NCBI GenBank assembly: GCA_016718035.1
Contig: JADKEK010000004.1
Span: 310,001 to 374,000 of the forward strand
Source: Bacteroidota bacterium
Lineage (GTDB): Bacteria; Bacteroidota; Bacteroidia; Chitinophagales; BACL12
Direction of reading: 5' to 3'
DNA length: 64,000 bases
The first letter of the stretch is position 1. Each line of letters opens with the position of its first letter. The notes under the pieces were generated by a model, which saw nothing but the letters and a program-made list of their open reading frames with translations, ran no database searches and was not told the origin of the DNA. Both the position numbers and the translations under genes were made by a program. Positions 1 to 9,900 of the stretch are shown piece after piece.

Positions 1-437
1 CCTAATAATATCAAACCGATATAAGAACCAATTATACCACCGGTGTCCACATTACCTGCAGGTGAGGCTAGCGCACTTACGGTGAAATAATATAACACAG
101 TAGGCAGCACAGCAAAAATTACCAGCACCAGGGCTGCTAAATATTTACCAAAAATAATTTGCATGTCGGTAATCGGACGTGTGGTAATAAATTCAATAGT
201 GCCACTGTTTTTTTCTTCTGCAAACGAACGCATGGTGATTGCCGGAATTAAAAACATTAAAATCCATGGTGCGAAATTGAAGAATGAATCTAATGTGGCA
301 TATCCATCATCCAAAATATTGGTTTCCGGAAATACCCATGCGAATAAACCATTTGCTATTAAAAAAATAGTAATGGCAATATATCCAATCAGCGAGCTGA
401 AAAATACGTTGAGTTCTTTTCTAAAAATGGCTATCAA
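1..437 (-). CDS. gldF: GldF-like ABC-2 permease (partial, runs off the window edge)
   Basis: Reading the minus strand from 437 gives 145 codons of a membrane protein with no stop before the edge. It opens IAIFRKELNVFFSSLIGY, continues through a hydrophobic segment (residues about 14-32), the motif SFAEEKNSGTIEFI typical of ABC-2 permeases, and a second hydrophobic stretch. This matches the N-terminal part of GldF, the permease of the gliding/T9SS-associated GldA-GldF-GldG transporter, usually about 240 residues. An in-frame stop lies a few codons upstream and no ATG or GTG is available, so the start must be the TTG at 437-435 or a non-standard codon. It lies 30 nt downstream of the ATPase gene in the same direction, so the two are probably co-transcribed. 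The family call is strong. The name gldF rather than a generic ABC-2 permease depends partly on the gldA-like neighbour. Confidence 0.75.
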   Translation of the reverse strand, partial: MIAIFRKELNVFFSSLIGYIAITIFLIANGLFAWVFPETNILDDGYATLDSFFNFAPWILMFLIPAITMRSFAEEKNSGTIEFITTRPITDMQIIFGKYLAALVLVIFAVLPTVLYYFTVSALASPAGNVDTGGIIGSYIGLILL

Positions 438-467
438 AACACAATATTTTTATTTCTAATGATTTAA

Positions 468-1367
468 TTATTTGGTTAAGTCGTGGAATACATCTTCCAG
501 ATTTTGTTTTTCGATATGCATGTTTAATAAAGTATATTTATTTTCAACTGCAAATCGGAATAAATATTCCCTGATATCGGCATCGCCATAATATTCAATA
601 ACCAATTTGGTATCGCCTTTTACACTGCGCACCCCGGCAATTTGTTTTAATAATTGTTGGTTAACAGCTTCTTTAAATTCAACCTGAATAATAGTAGTGC
701 CTTTCTGCTGCGCCTGAATGCCATCTACCGAATCGTCGGCTACTATTTTACCCTTGTTGATGATTATTACCCTGCTGCAAATAGCTTGCACTTCCTGCAT
801 AATGTGGGTAGAAAGAATTACCGTTTTTTCCTTGCCAATATTTTTTATCAGACTTCTCACTTCGGCTAACTGATTAGGGTCCAAGCCCGAAGTCGGCTCA
901 TCCATAATCAACACTTTAGGGTCGTGTAACATCGCTTGTGCCAGACCAACGCGCTGACGGTATCCTTTTGATAGCTGACCAATTTTTTTCCTGCGTTCTA
1001 AGGTGAGCCCGGTCATGGCTATCATGTCTTCAATACGTTTGTCGGCGTTTTTCATGCCATTTAAACGGGCAGCAAATTCGAGGTATTCTTTCACATACAT
1101 CTCCGGGTACAAAGGATTATGCTCCGGCAAGTAACCAACATTGCGACGAACATCTAAACTGTTTTTTTCTGTGTCAAACCCGCAAACACTGGCCTTTCCG
1201 GAGGTTTGGGGAATAAAACAGGTCAGCATTTTCATGGTTGTGCTTTTTCCGGCGCCATTTGGCCCTAAAAAGCCGACAATTTCACCCGATTGCACAGAAA
1301 ATGATATTTGGTTTACTGCGGTTTGCTCGCCGTATACCTTTGTAAGCTGATCAACTATTATCGACAT
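468..1367 (-). CDS. gldA: GldA-like ABC transporter ATP-binding subunit
   Basis: This 299-residue protein is a complete ABC ATPase with Walker A GPNGAGKST (35-43), Q-loop region YLPEHNPLYPEM (79-90), signature LSKGYRQ (132-138), Walker B VLIMDEP (152-158), D-loop SGLDPNQ (160-166) and H-loop STHIM (His188). The LSKGYRQRVGLAQA signature and the length match GldA, the ATPase of the gliding-motility ABC transporter of Bacteroidota, which works with GldF and GldG in the inner membrane and is linked to gliding and type IX secretion in flavobacteria. The permease gene follows 30 nt downstream. A TAAATTTG -7 box lies 11 nt before the ATG, which supports this start. Generic drug or nutrient ABC ATPases share the motifs, so the gliding role is inferred from family resemblance and the gldF-like partner. 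Confidence 0.82.
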   Translation of the reverse strand: MSIIVDQLTKVYGEQTAVNQISFSVQSGEIVGFLGPNGAGKSTTMKMLTCFIPQTSGKASVCGFDTEKNSLDVRRNVGYLPEHNPLYPEMYVKEYLEFAARLNGMKNADKRIEDMIAMTGLTLERRKKIGQLSKGYRQRVGLAQAMLHDPKVLIMDEPTSGLDPNQLAEVRSLIKNIGKEKTVILSTHIMQEVQAICSRVIIINKGKIVADDSVDGIQAQQKGTTIIQVEFKEAVNQQLLKQIAGVRSVKGDTKLVIEYYGDADIREYLFRFAVENKYTLLNMHIEKQNLEDVFHDLTK

Positions 1368-1377
1368 AATTTACGGG

Positions 1378-1385
1378 CAAATTTA
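1378..1385 (-). promoter_or_regulatory. -7 element (TAAATTTG) for the gldA-gldF unit
   Basis: Reads TAAATTTG on the minus strand, fitting the Bacteroidota -7 consensus TAnnTTTG, and ends 11 nt before the gldA start codon. No TTG -33 element sits at the usual 17-23 nt spacing, so the promoter call is moderate. Confidence 0.45.
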
Positions 1386-1643
1386 AGCTAAAGAGTGCTT
1401 TTAAAAAGCGATACTATTCACAATAACGGAATCTGACCGAAAAGTGTATAATCAAATTGAATTGTTAAGGGTGTAATTCGGGAGCGAGAAAAGAAATCTT
1501 AAGCGCTTAGGGCTTTGGAATGATTGAATATAAAGGGTTTCAACGGAGAATTACTTTTTAACATAACGTTAATTCTATTTTATTTTAGATGTGCAGGATA
1601 ATGGTCATTTTTACGTCCTATCATTTCATTTAAAAACCAACCA

Positions 1644-3422
1644 ATGAAAAATAATTACTTATTGTCACTAAAAAGTTTGTTATCTGCAAGTGTTTTGTTC
1701 CTTGCTACCGGCGTTTTTGCCCAAACAAACCCAACCCCACAAGCTATTCCCTATTTTGAAGATTTTTCCGGATTAACACATGCATCAACCACTTACCCAA
1801 CAGGGTTACAAGGCTGGAAAGTGAGCTCGGCTGCTACTACAGTGGTTATAACCAGTGGACCAACTGCAGACCATACATTAACAGCCAATTCGTCTGCTTC
1901 AAGTAATTCAGGCGGCGTGCACAATTACAATGGTAAAATTGGAACGCTGGCATCAGGTTCAACTAACCCTGGCCTGGTTTTGGCGATGAATACTACAGGA
2001 TATAACAATATCACACTCAGTTACGACATCATGGTAATTCGCAACCCTTACGATGGTGCATCCAATACCCGTTTAAATGAAGCTACACTCCAGTATCGGA
2101 TTGGTACAACCGGTGCATTTACTACCTTAACCGGTGTTGAATACCAAAGTGGTACCACCCAACAAACTACAAGTGGCGTTACCACTCCTCAAGATTTACA
2201 AGCACGCTCAATTGTATTGCCTGTTGCCTGTGAAAATCAAGCTGAAATTCAAATTCGTTGGATAACCCACGATATGACCGGAGCAGGTTCACGACCAAGT
2301 TTTGCCATTGATAATATTAATGTAGATGCCGATAATGATGGCGATACATTTTTATCTGCTGTAGATTGTAATGATAATGACGCTGCCATTTATCCGGGAG
2401 CAACAGAAATATGTAATTTTATTGATGACGACTGTAATACAATTACTGATGACGGTATAACCTATTTAGCAGTTTACGACGATTTAGATGGTGATACTTA
2501 TGGCGCCGGATTGGCAGCTAATTATTGCACCTTCCCAGGTGTTGGTTATTCACTTGATAATTTAGATTGTGATGATAGTAACATCTCCATTAACCCCGCA
2601 GCGAATGAAATTTGTAATGGTGTTGATGATAATTGTGATGGCAATATTGATGAAATTACAGTTACTGCAAGCATTAGTCCTGCAGGAGTTGTTACAACCT
2701 GCAAAAATGTTGGCACTACTTTAACTGCAAATTCGGGAGATGGTTATACTTATCAATGGTACAAAAATGGCAACCTGATAACAGGCGCAACAGATATCAC
2801 TTATACTACAAGTAAACCTGCCTATTATCAGGTAGAGGTTTCCGCTCCGGGAGCTTGCCCGGTTTTAAGTGAATTTGTAGAAGTAAATATTGCTCCAAAC
2901 CCTAATGCTAATATTACTACACCAAATGGATTAAACTTATGTTTAGGAACCGTAAAATTAAAAGCGAGTTATGGTGTTTCGTATACTTACCAGTGGTATC
3001 TCGAAGCAGTTGAAATTCCGGGCGCAACCGATTTTATTTATTTACCTGCAACTACCGGTAATTATACTTGTTTGGTTACAAATGAATTTGATTGCTCAAG
3101 ATTAACCAATGCGGTGACAGTTATTAATGTTTGTAAACAAGGTGAAGAAATTGCTATGGATAACCAAAATGAAAAATTGGTTATTTATCCTAATCCGGTT
3201 TCAGATGTTGTTACTATTGATGTAACTACTTCTACCATAACTACTTCTGCTACCATTATGATATTAAATGTATTAGGAGAAGTAATGTATAGCGAACAAC
3301 ATGCTGTTATAAACGGAGCATTAAATGCCAATTTGAATGTAAATAATTTGGCTACTGGTGCTTATGTTATTGCAGTGAATATAAACGGTGAAATATTTAC
3401 AACCAATATGGTAGTGGAATAA
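1644..3422 (+). CDS. Secreted MopE-like repeat / Ig-like protein with T9SS sorting domain
   Basis: 592 residues. A Sec signal peptide (1-26, ending FAQ) is followed by a beta-rich jelly-roll-like region (about 30-225, ending PSFAIDNINVD). Next come two MopE-like acidic repeats (about 228-335; DNDGDTFLSAVDCNDND, YPGATEICN, FIDDDCN, then INPAANEICNGVDDNCDGNIDE). Two Ig-like modules with the YTYQWYKNG and YTYQWYLEA motifs follow, and a C-terminal T9SS sorting domain (about 515-592, starting VIYPNPVSD). The MopE-like motif family (Cu-binding_MopE type) is thought to bind metal ions, here likely calcium through DxDxDG loops. The protein should be exported across the outer membrane by T9SS and anchored or released. 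It is the shortest of the two-Ig-plus-tail multi-repeat MopE-like proteins in this window. The ligand is unknown. Confidence 0.85.
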   Translation: MKNNYLLSLKSLLSASVLFLATGVFAQTNPTPQAIPYFEDFSGLTHASTTYPTGLQGWKVSSAATTVVITSGPTADHTLTANSSASSNSGGVHNYNGKIGTLASGSTNPGLVLAMNTTGYNNITLSYDIMVIRNPYDGASNTRLNEATLQYRIGTTGAFTTLTGVEYQSGTTQQTTSGVTTPQDLQARSIVLPVACENQAEIQIRWITHDMTGAGSRPSFAIDNINVDADNDGDTFLSAVDCNDNDAAIYPGATEICNFIDDDCNTITDDGITYLAVYDDLDGDTYGAGLAANYCTFPGVGYSLDNLDCDDSNISINPAANEICNGVDDNCDGNIDEITVTASISPAGVVTTCKNVGTTLTANSGDGYTYQWYKNGNLITGATDITYTTSKPAYYQVEVSAPGACPVLSEFVEVNIAPNPNANITTPNGLNLCLGTVKLKASYGVSYTYQWYLEAVEIPGATDFIYLPATTGNYTCLVTNEFDCSRLTNAVTVINVCKQGEEIAMDNQNEKLVIYPNPVSDVVTIDVTTSTITTSATIMILNVLGEVMYSEQHAVINGALNANLNVNNLATGAYVIAVNINGEIFTTNMVVE

Positions 3423-3444
3423 TAAATTAAATTGATAACAGATA

Positions 3445-3480
3445 AAAAAACGACTGTAATTAAATTGCAGTCGTTTTTTT
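3445..3480. terminator. Bidirectional hairpin terminator
   Basis: CGACTG/CAGTCG stem extended by A-run/T-run pairing on both sides, lying between two convergent genes. It can end transcription in both directions. Confidence 0.8.
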
Positions 3481-3485
3481 ATGTC

Positions 3486-4883
3486 TTATATTGCTATCAG
3501 CCGTTTTAATAAGTGACCGTATTGCGCCAATGTGCTTTTTTGCATTTCGTCAAACATCGCTTGTTCTTCAGGGTCAAATTGCCTGTTTTTTTGTTTGTTT
3601 TTAATAATAACTTTTATCAGGCGGCTGTGATAAGTATATTCAGGAATAAGCACATGCATTTTTTTAGAACGCATAAATTTCAAATTCTTTTCTGCAAGGG
3701 TTAATGCTGTTTTATAATCTTTGGTTAAGTAATGATGAGCGGCAGTTAATTCGCGTAAAGCAAATTGAAACTGTAACGAAGACGTTTTTGTAGTTAAACG
3801 ATGTAATTCATCAATTTTCGATTTCGCCTCATCGAATTTGCTGGTGTGAATCAATAATTTCACACATTGAATGAGGGCGGACAAAAAGAAATTACCATTG
3901 CTATCCTTATAGAATTTAGCAAAATAATTATCACAAATTTCTTCTGCCAAATCGTATCGTTCTACTACAAGGCAAATTTGGAAATACTCTGCAATATAGA
4001 TGTGCCAGCGCAACGGCTCGTTTTTATTAATACGTCCGTAAAGGCTGTGGTAAATATTAAACGCCTCTTCAAATTCGCTGCTGAAAAATAAAATTTGTGC
4101 GTAATGCCATTTGGCAGTTAGAATTTCAGTTTCGGTAAAAGCCTCTTTGTAACCCAAAAAAAGGTCGTTTATTTTACTGATATAAATTCTGCTCTGAGAA
4201 AAATTATGCAATAAATTATTTAAAAATACACCACATAATTTTGCTTTATACAAACAATGGGCAGAATTAATTGCCTGTGCTTCGGCAATTAAATTATTGA
4301 GCTTAAGAAATAATGCTTTTTGTTTTTCAGGGTCAGTAAAATCTGCCTTTGTTGTGCTAATATTAATTTCTTTCCTAAAAATGGAAATTTTCAGCCACAA
4401 TTGTGTTTCGTTATAAGTAGAACGCGGACAATTGTTGAGTATTTCGTCGTTTAATCGGTTAATTTCCTCATCAATATTTTGTACAGCAGTATTAAACAAT
4501 AACCACTCAAAATAAAATTTATAAAATTCGAATTTTTCGGTTTTGTCGGATGAGGAAGCTATTACTTTGTGTTCATGATGTTTTAATATGCGCAAAGCAG
4601 CCTTCCACAATCCGTTTTTTTGATCGAGATAATTAATTTGATGGTAAATATTATGTCCGGCTAATGCCTCAATCACTTTTTTGAATAAAATTGAATTGAT
4701 TTTATCCAAATGGGAAGTAGTTATACCTAACCTTTTACAAACAGTAGATGATGGAAATATCCTGTTGTTCATTTGCAGCATTACCTGCAATACGTCCCGT
4801 TCACGATCCTGAAATGGCAAGGCATTAACCTGGTCAGTTTCAGTTGGGCTCAGCGTTTTTAAAAGCTGAAAAATAATTGGCAT
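3486..4883 (-). CDS. Helical repeat (TPR-like) protein of unknown function
   Basis: 465 residues without signal peptide or membrane segment, so probably cytoplasmic. The first ~90 residues resemble a small winged-helix-like segment (RDVLQVMLQMNNRIFPSSTVCKRLGI). The rest is almost entirely predicted helix with regularly spaced Ala/Tyr/Leu positions such as LTAKWHYAQILFFSSEFEEAFNIYHSLY and IAEYFQICLVVERYDLAEEICDNYF, which look like degenerate TPR pairs. No catalytic motif is visible. It is monocistronic, convergent with the upstream MopE-like gene and sharing its terminator, with a TACCTTTG -7 box 36 nt before the ATG. It may be a protein-interaction scaffold. I do not recognise a named family. 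Confidence 0.6.
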   Translation of the reverse strand: MPIIFQLLKTLSPTETDQVNALPFQDRERDVLQVMLQMNNRIFPSSTVCKRLGITTSHLDKINSILFKKVIEALAGHNIYHQINYLDQKNGLWKAALRILKHHEHKVIASSSDKTEKFEFYKFYFEWLLFNTAVQNIDEEINRLNDEILNNCPRSTYNETQLWLKISIFRKEINISTTKADFTDPEKQKALFLKLNNLIAEAQAINSAHCLYKAKLCGVFLNNLLHNFSQSRIYISKINDLFLGYKEAFTETEILTAKWHYAQILFFSSEFEEAFNIYHSLYGRINKNEPLRWHIYIAEYFQICLVVERYDLAEEICDNYFAKFYKDSNGNFFLSALIQCVKLLIHTSKFDEAKSKIDELHRLTTKTSSLQFQFALRELTAAHHYLTKDYKTALTLAEKNLKFMRSKKMHVLIPEYTYHSRLIKVIIKNKQKNRQFDPEEQAMFDEMQKSTLAQYGHLLKRLIAI

Positions 4884-4918
4884 AATGTACTATCGCTGTT
4901 GTTGGTGTGTTGTCATTA

Positions 4919-4926
4919 CAAAGGTA
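4919..4926 (-). promoter_or_regulatory. -7 element (TACCTTTG) upstream of the TPR-like gene
   Basis: Reads TACCTTTG on the minus strand, 36 nt before the start codon at 4883. It matches TAnnTTTG. No clear TTG -33 partner is present. Confidence 0.45.
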
Positions 4927-5286
4927 ATGTTTTTAGGTAAGGATTGACGTTTTTGGCGCACGGTTTATGCATCTTTTTTGCTGTTTTACAAAAAGGGTCG
5001 TGTTAAGTATAAATGGATAACAGGCACAAAACCTACTTATTTGTGAGTTTCAAGCTAATTTTTTGTTAAAAATCTATTAAAAGGAAGGGAAAAAAACTGA
5101 ATACAACTCTCACTTTTTGGCTGAAAGGCTGTGTACACATCAATTACCATCCTTATTTGATGCAATCAACAGCTAAAGGGCAAATCTTAATAGTTGCTGC
5201 TTGCAGAGTTTTTTTCCACATACCTATAAATAATCTGCCTTTTTCCCCAAATTTGTCTTCCATTTCACTTATTAACTAAATATTAT
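4927..5286. other. Intergenic region between divergent genes
   Basis: AT-rich and without a convincing ORF. A CAAATTTG sequence at about 5248, one base off the -7 consensus, may serve the gene starting at 5287. A TGTGTACACA palindrome lies at 5130-5139. Nothing else is recognisable. Confidence 0.5.
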
Positions 5287-6582
5287 ATGAACCTAAAATT
5301 TACACTCAAAGCAGGTTTACGAACGCTTGTGGTGTTGATGCTATTTGTTAGCAGCAACGTTTTTGGCCAAAGTGGTATTTATGAAAGTTATGCAGTGCTC
5401 AATATTAACGGAGCAGGTAATACTTTCTACGATATGCAGGCCATTACAGGAAACACTGACCTACAGGGCGCTAACCTGGGTACCTTTACAATAGGTGCCG
5501 GAAACTCACTGGTAATTGCCGGTGGTGAAAACAAAACTTTTAAATGCTCGCCATGCGATATTACCAATGGTAATTTGTGGTACCGCGTTTGGTCAGGAAG
5601 CCCTTCAGGCTCTTTTTCAAATGTAGGACTTGCATACAACAGCAACCTCGGAACAGGTTGTGGTGGCAACGACCAAAAATGGCAAACACTTTCCGGCTCA
5701 ACTAACGTGCTTACAGGCCTACCTGCCGGTAGTTATACTTTAGAAGTTTATAGCACTGCCGACTACGCAGGCTGTGGAACAGGAACACATTACTCAAGTA
5801 ATGGCGGCGCCAATTATCAGGCAACATTTACTATAAATTGCCCTGTAATTACCGTAAGCGAATCGCATGTTGATGCAACTTGTGTTGGTGGAAGTAATAA
5901 TGGTAGTATCGATATATCAGTTAGTGGCGGAACTCCGTTTACTGCTCCGGTTACTCAGAATACTGCTCAGGATTTTAATTCACTTTTAAACACAGGAATA
6001 GGTAATATTTGGACGGATAATTCTACGCTTAGTGGCTGGTATTCAAACAAGGCAACCTACAATGCAGGAACTGGTAGTGTAAATACAGGTTCAGTTTATA
6101 GTTTTGGATCTACGGGTTCAACAGAAAGGTGTCTAGGGTCCACAGCTTCAGGTGGCACTGGAACGCTATATTATGGTGTAAAAATTACCAATAGTATGGC
6201 TGAGACTGCAACCTCAGTTTCAATAAGTTTTACTGGCGAGCAATGGAGAAATGGTGGAAATGTTACAGCTCAAAAATTAGAATTTGATTATCAGAAAAAT
6301 GCATCTAGCATTACATTAGGTACTTGGACAGATTTTGATGCTTTAGATTTTACAGGCCCAATTGCAACTGCTACTGCAGGGGCGTTGGATGGTAATTTAC
6401 CTGCCAATAAAACTGCCTTGTCTAACACAATTACAATTTCAATTCTCCCTGGCGAAACAATTTGGTTGCGTTGGGAAGACGTTGATAATTCTGGTAATGA
6501 TCATGGATTTGGTGTTGATGATTTATCAGTTACACTTATTCATGGTCAAATGGTGCAACTACTCAAGATATTTCATCTTTAA
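5287..6582 (+). CDS. N-terminal fragment of a giant secreted MopE-like protein (frame broken by an inserted segment)
   Basis: 431 residues in this frame. A signal peptide (about 1-27, ending VFGQ) is followed by a beta-rich N-domain with an adhesin-like look (SYTLEVYSTADYAG). A SprB-type repeat then begins (VSESHVDATCVGGSNNGSIDISVSGGTP, about 190-217). The sequence switches abruptly into a different beta-sandwich domain (FNSLLNTG, STERCLGS, SFTGEQWRNGG, DHGFGVDDLSVTL, about 218-415). The frame then runs out in IHGQMVQLLKIFHL. The rest of the SprB repeat (YTYSWSNGATTQDISSL) continues in another frame from 6531. This is therefore the 5' part of one gene ending at 10892, not an independent gene. 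Removing 5938-6530 restores both the SprB repeat and the frame. It could be a real domain insertion with frame damage, or an assembly chimera. Confidence 0.8.
   Translation: MNLKFTLKAGLRTLVVLMLFVSSNVFGQSGIYESYAVLNINGAGNTFYDMQAITGNTDLQGANLGTFTIGAGNSLVIAGGENKTFKCSPCDITNGNLWYRVWSGSPSGSFSNVGLAYNSNLGTGCGGNDQKWQTLSGSTNVLTGLPAGSYTLEVYSTADYAGCGTGTHYSSNGGANYQATFTINCPVITVSESHVDATCVGGSNNGSIDISVSGGTPFTAPVTQNTAQDFNSLLNTGIGNIWTDNSTLSGWYSNKATYNAGTGSVNTGSVYSFGSTGSTERCLGSTASGGTGTLYYGVKITNSMAETATSVSISFTGEQWRNGGNVTAQKLEFDYQKNASSITLGTWTDFDALDFTGPIATATAGALDGNLPANKTALSNTITISILPGETIWLRWEDVDNSGNDHGFGVDDLSVTLIHGQMVQLLKIFHL
5938..6530 (+). other. 593-bp inserted domain interrupting a SprB-type repeat
   Basis: Upstream the frame reads GGTP and ends at 5937. 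Downstream, from 6531, a different frame reads YTYSWSNGATTQ. Joining 5937 directly to 6531 gives a perfect SprB-type repeat in frame. The segment between is 593 bp (not a multiple of three) and encodes a complete beta-sandwich domain (GEQWRNGG type) common in other Bacteroidota secreted proteins. Its end carries a stop in the downstream frame (TGA at 6519-6521), so the frame switch must fall within a few bases of the junction. Confidence 0.75.
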
Positions 6583-6911
6583 CAACTGATACTTATTCAG
6601 TTACTGTTACTGATGCAAATGGTTGTACAGGTACTAATAATATTTTTGTTGATTTAACAGGTCAATCTGTTTATTATGCTGATTCAGATGGTGATGGTTA
6701 TGGTGATAATGATGTAAACGAAACAGCATGTTCTCCTTCAGTAGGATATGTTGCAAATAATACCGATTGCAATGATTCAAACGATGCAATTAATCCCGGT
6801 GAAACTGAAATTTGTAATGAGATAGATGATAATTGTGATGGTAATACCGACGAAGGTGTATTAATTACTTTTTATGCCGATAACGATGGTGATGGTTTCG
6901 GTAATGCTGCT

Positions 6912-9900
6912 ATGTCAACCGATGCTTGTACAGCTCCGGTAAATTTTGTAGCAGACAATACCGATTGTGACGACAGTCAGTTATTATATGTTGATGGTGA
7001 TGGCGATGGTGTTGGTGCAGGTGCTCCCGCTGCTTGTGGCGTTACAACAAATACCGATTGTAACGATGCAGATATGGATGCAACAACTTTGGTTGCTTAT
7101 TATGAAGATTTAGATGGCGATAATTATGGTAGCGCAAATACGGCTTCTTTTTGTGCCGGAACTGCTCCATCAGGTTATTCCGAAAATACCGGCGATTGTG
7201 ATGATACCAATAATGATATTAATCCGGGTGCCACAGAAATTTGTAATAATTTAGATGATAACTGTAACGGTACAACCGACGAAGGTTTTACACTTTCTAC
7301 TTTTTATGCTGATGCAGAAGGCGACGGTTTTGGAGATGCTTCTTCTACAACAACTGCTTGTGTAGCTCCTGTTGGATATGTTGATAATAGTCTCGATTGC
7401 CAACCATTATTTATTACTTATGCTGATGCAGATGGTGACTATTTTGGATTCGGTGCTCCAATTCCATGTGGTCCGGTAATTAATAATGCAGATTGTGATG
7501 ATACTCAATTATTATATGCTGATTCCGACGGTGACGGTTTTGGCTCAGGAGTTGCAGTTGAATGTGGCGTTGCTACTAATACCGATTGTGCTCCATTTAA
7601 TAATACAATTTACCCGGGTGCTACAGAAATTTGTAATGGTATAGATGAAGATTGTGATGGAACTGCGGACAATGGTGTAACATTAACATATTATGTTGAT
7701 GCTGACGGCGATAATTTCGGTGCAGGTGATATGATGGCTTTCTGCTCAGATCCAGGTACCGGTTACTCTGTTAACGATGCCGATTGTGATGATACAAATA
7801 GCAGTATTTATCCAAGTGCAACAGAAATTTGTAATGCAATTGATGAAGATTGTGATGGTGTTCCCGATAATGGTTTAACATTCACAACTTATTATGCAGA
7901 TGCAGATGGTGATACCCATGGCGATGTTGCTGTAACTACAACAACATGTGATGGCGCTCCAATGGGATACGTATCAAATAGTGATGATTGTGATGATACA
8001 GATGATAGCGTTTATCCGGGCGTAATTGATTTATGTAATGGCATTGATAACGACTGTGATGGAAATATCGATGATGATGCATTATTTACAACTTATTATT
8101 TAGATAACGATGGTGATACTTATGGTGATCAATTAGATGCCGGAACAACATTTTGTTATGTTCCTGCAGCACCTTATGTATTAGATAATACCGATTGTAA
8201 TGATGCAGATGGTTCAATTAATCCAGGTGCAACAGAAATATGTAATGGAATTGATGACGATTGTTCAGGTGTTCACGATGATGGTGGTGTTGTATTTTTA
8301 GATTATTATGTTGATGCAGATGGCGATGGTTATGGTCAAGGTGCAGCATTCGGATTTTGCGAAGCTCCTGTATCAGGTTGGTCATTAACAACAGGTGATT
8401 GCGATGATGGAAACGATGCAATTAATCCAGGTGAAACAGAAATATGTAATGGTATTGATGATGATTGTTCAGGTGTTCACGATGATGGTGGTGTTGTATT
8501 TTTAGATTATTATGTTGATGCAGATGGCGATGGTTATGGTCAAGGTGCAGCCTTCGGATTTTGCGAAGCTCCTGTATCAGGCTGGTCATTAACAACAGGT
8601 GATTGTGATGATGGAAACGATGCAATTAATCCAGGTGAAACAGAAATATGTAATGGTATTGACGACGATTGTTCAGGTGTTCATGATGATGGTGGTGTTG
8701 TATTTTTAGATTATTATGTTGATGCAGATGGCGATGGTTATGGTCAAGGTGCAGCATTCGGATTTTGCGAAGCTCCTGTATCAGGTTGGTCATTAACAAC
8801 AGGTGATTGCGATGATGGAAACGATGCAATTAATCCAGGTGAAACTGAAATATGTAATGGAATTGATGACGATTGTTCAGGTGTTCATGATGATGGCGGT
8901 GTTGTATTTTTAGATTATTATGTTGATGCAGATGGCGATAGTTATGGTCAAGGTGCAGCCTTCGGATTTTGCGAAGCTCCTGTATCAGGCTGGTCATTAA
9001 CAACAGGTGATTGCGATGATGCAGATGATACCGTTTATCCGGGTGTGATTGATTTATGTAATGGCATCGATAACGACTGCGATGGAAATATCGATGATGA
9101 TGCATTATTTACAACTTATTATTTAGATAACGATGGTGATACTTATGGTGATCAATTAGATGCCGGAACAACATTCTGTTATGTTCCAGCTGCACCTTAT
9201 GTATTAGATAATACAGATTGTGATGATTCTGATTTATCAATTAATCCAGGTGCAACAGAAATATGTAATGCAATGGATGAAGATTGTGATGGTATTGCTG
9301 ATGATGGATTAACATTCATAACTTATTATCGTGATGCAGATGGTGATACTTATGGTAATGCTGCTGTTACAACTACAACATGTGATGGCGCTCCTATAGG
9401 TTATGTTATTGATGATGAAGATTGTGATGATTCTGATTTATCAATTAATCCTGGTGCAACAGAAATATGTAATGCAATGGATGAAGATTGTGATGGTATT
9501 GTAGATGACGGATTAACTTTTGTAACTTATTATAAAGACAATGATGGTGATGGATATGGTGCCGGACTTTATGGAACAGTTACAACATGTGATGGCGCAC
9601 CTGCAACTTATGTTGACAATGATTTAGATTGCGAAGACTTTAACGCTACAATTAATCCTGCTGCTGATGATGTATGTAATTTTATAGATGACAACTGTAG
9701 CGGAGCTGCTGATGAAGGTTTGCCAATTTTCACATTTTATTTAGATGCTGATGGCGATACTTATGGTAATCCGGGCGCTACATTAGAAGCATGCGGACCT
9801 TTTGGTGTTATGTGGGTAGAAAATAGCGAAGATTGTGATGATGCAGATGCAGATGTTCATCCTGGAGTTATCGACGAATGTAATGGTATTGATAACGACT

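Noticed and set aside
163..459. 98-codon plus-strand ORF at the left edge
   Set aside because: Antisense to the gldF-like gene, whose minus-strand frame gives recognisable ABC-2 permease motifs.
8217..9020. Possible CRISPR array because of regular repeats
   Set aside because: The period is 204 bp, the whole unit is conserved with no variable spacers, and it encodes protein repeats. No cas genes are present.
8218..9105. Series of four similar minus-strand ORFs (67-91 codons, His-rich)
   Set aside because: They are the antisense of the 204-bp coding repeats. The periodicity and the His-rich composition come from the repeat codons, and the plus-strand frame is clearly the coding one.
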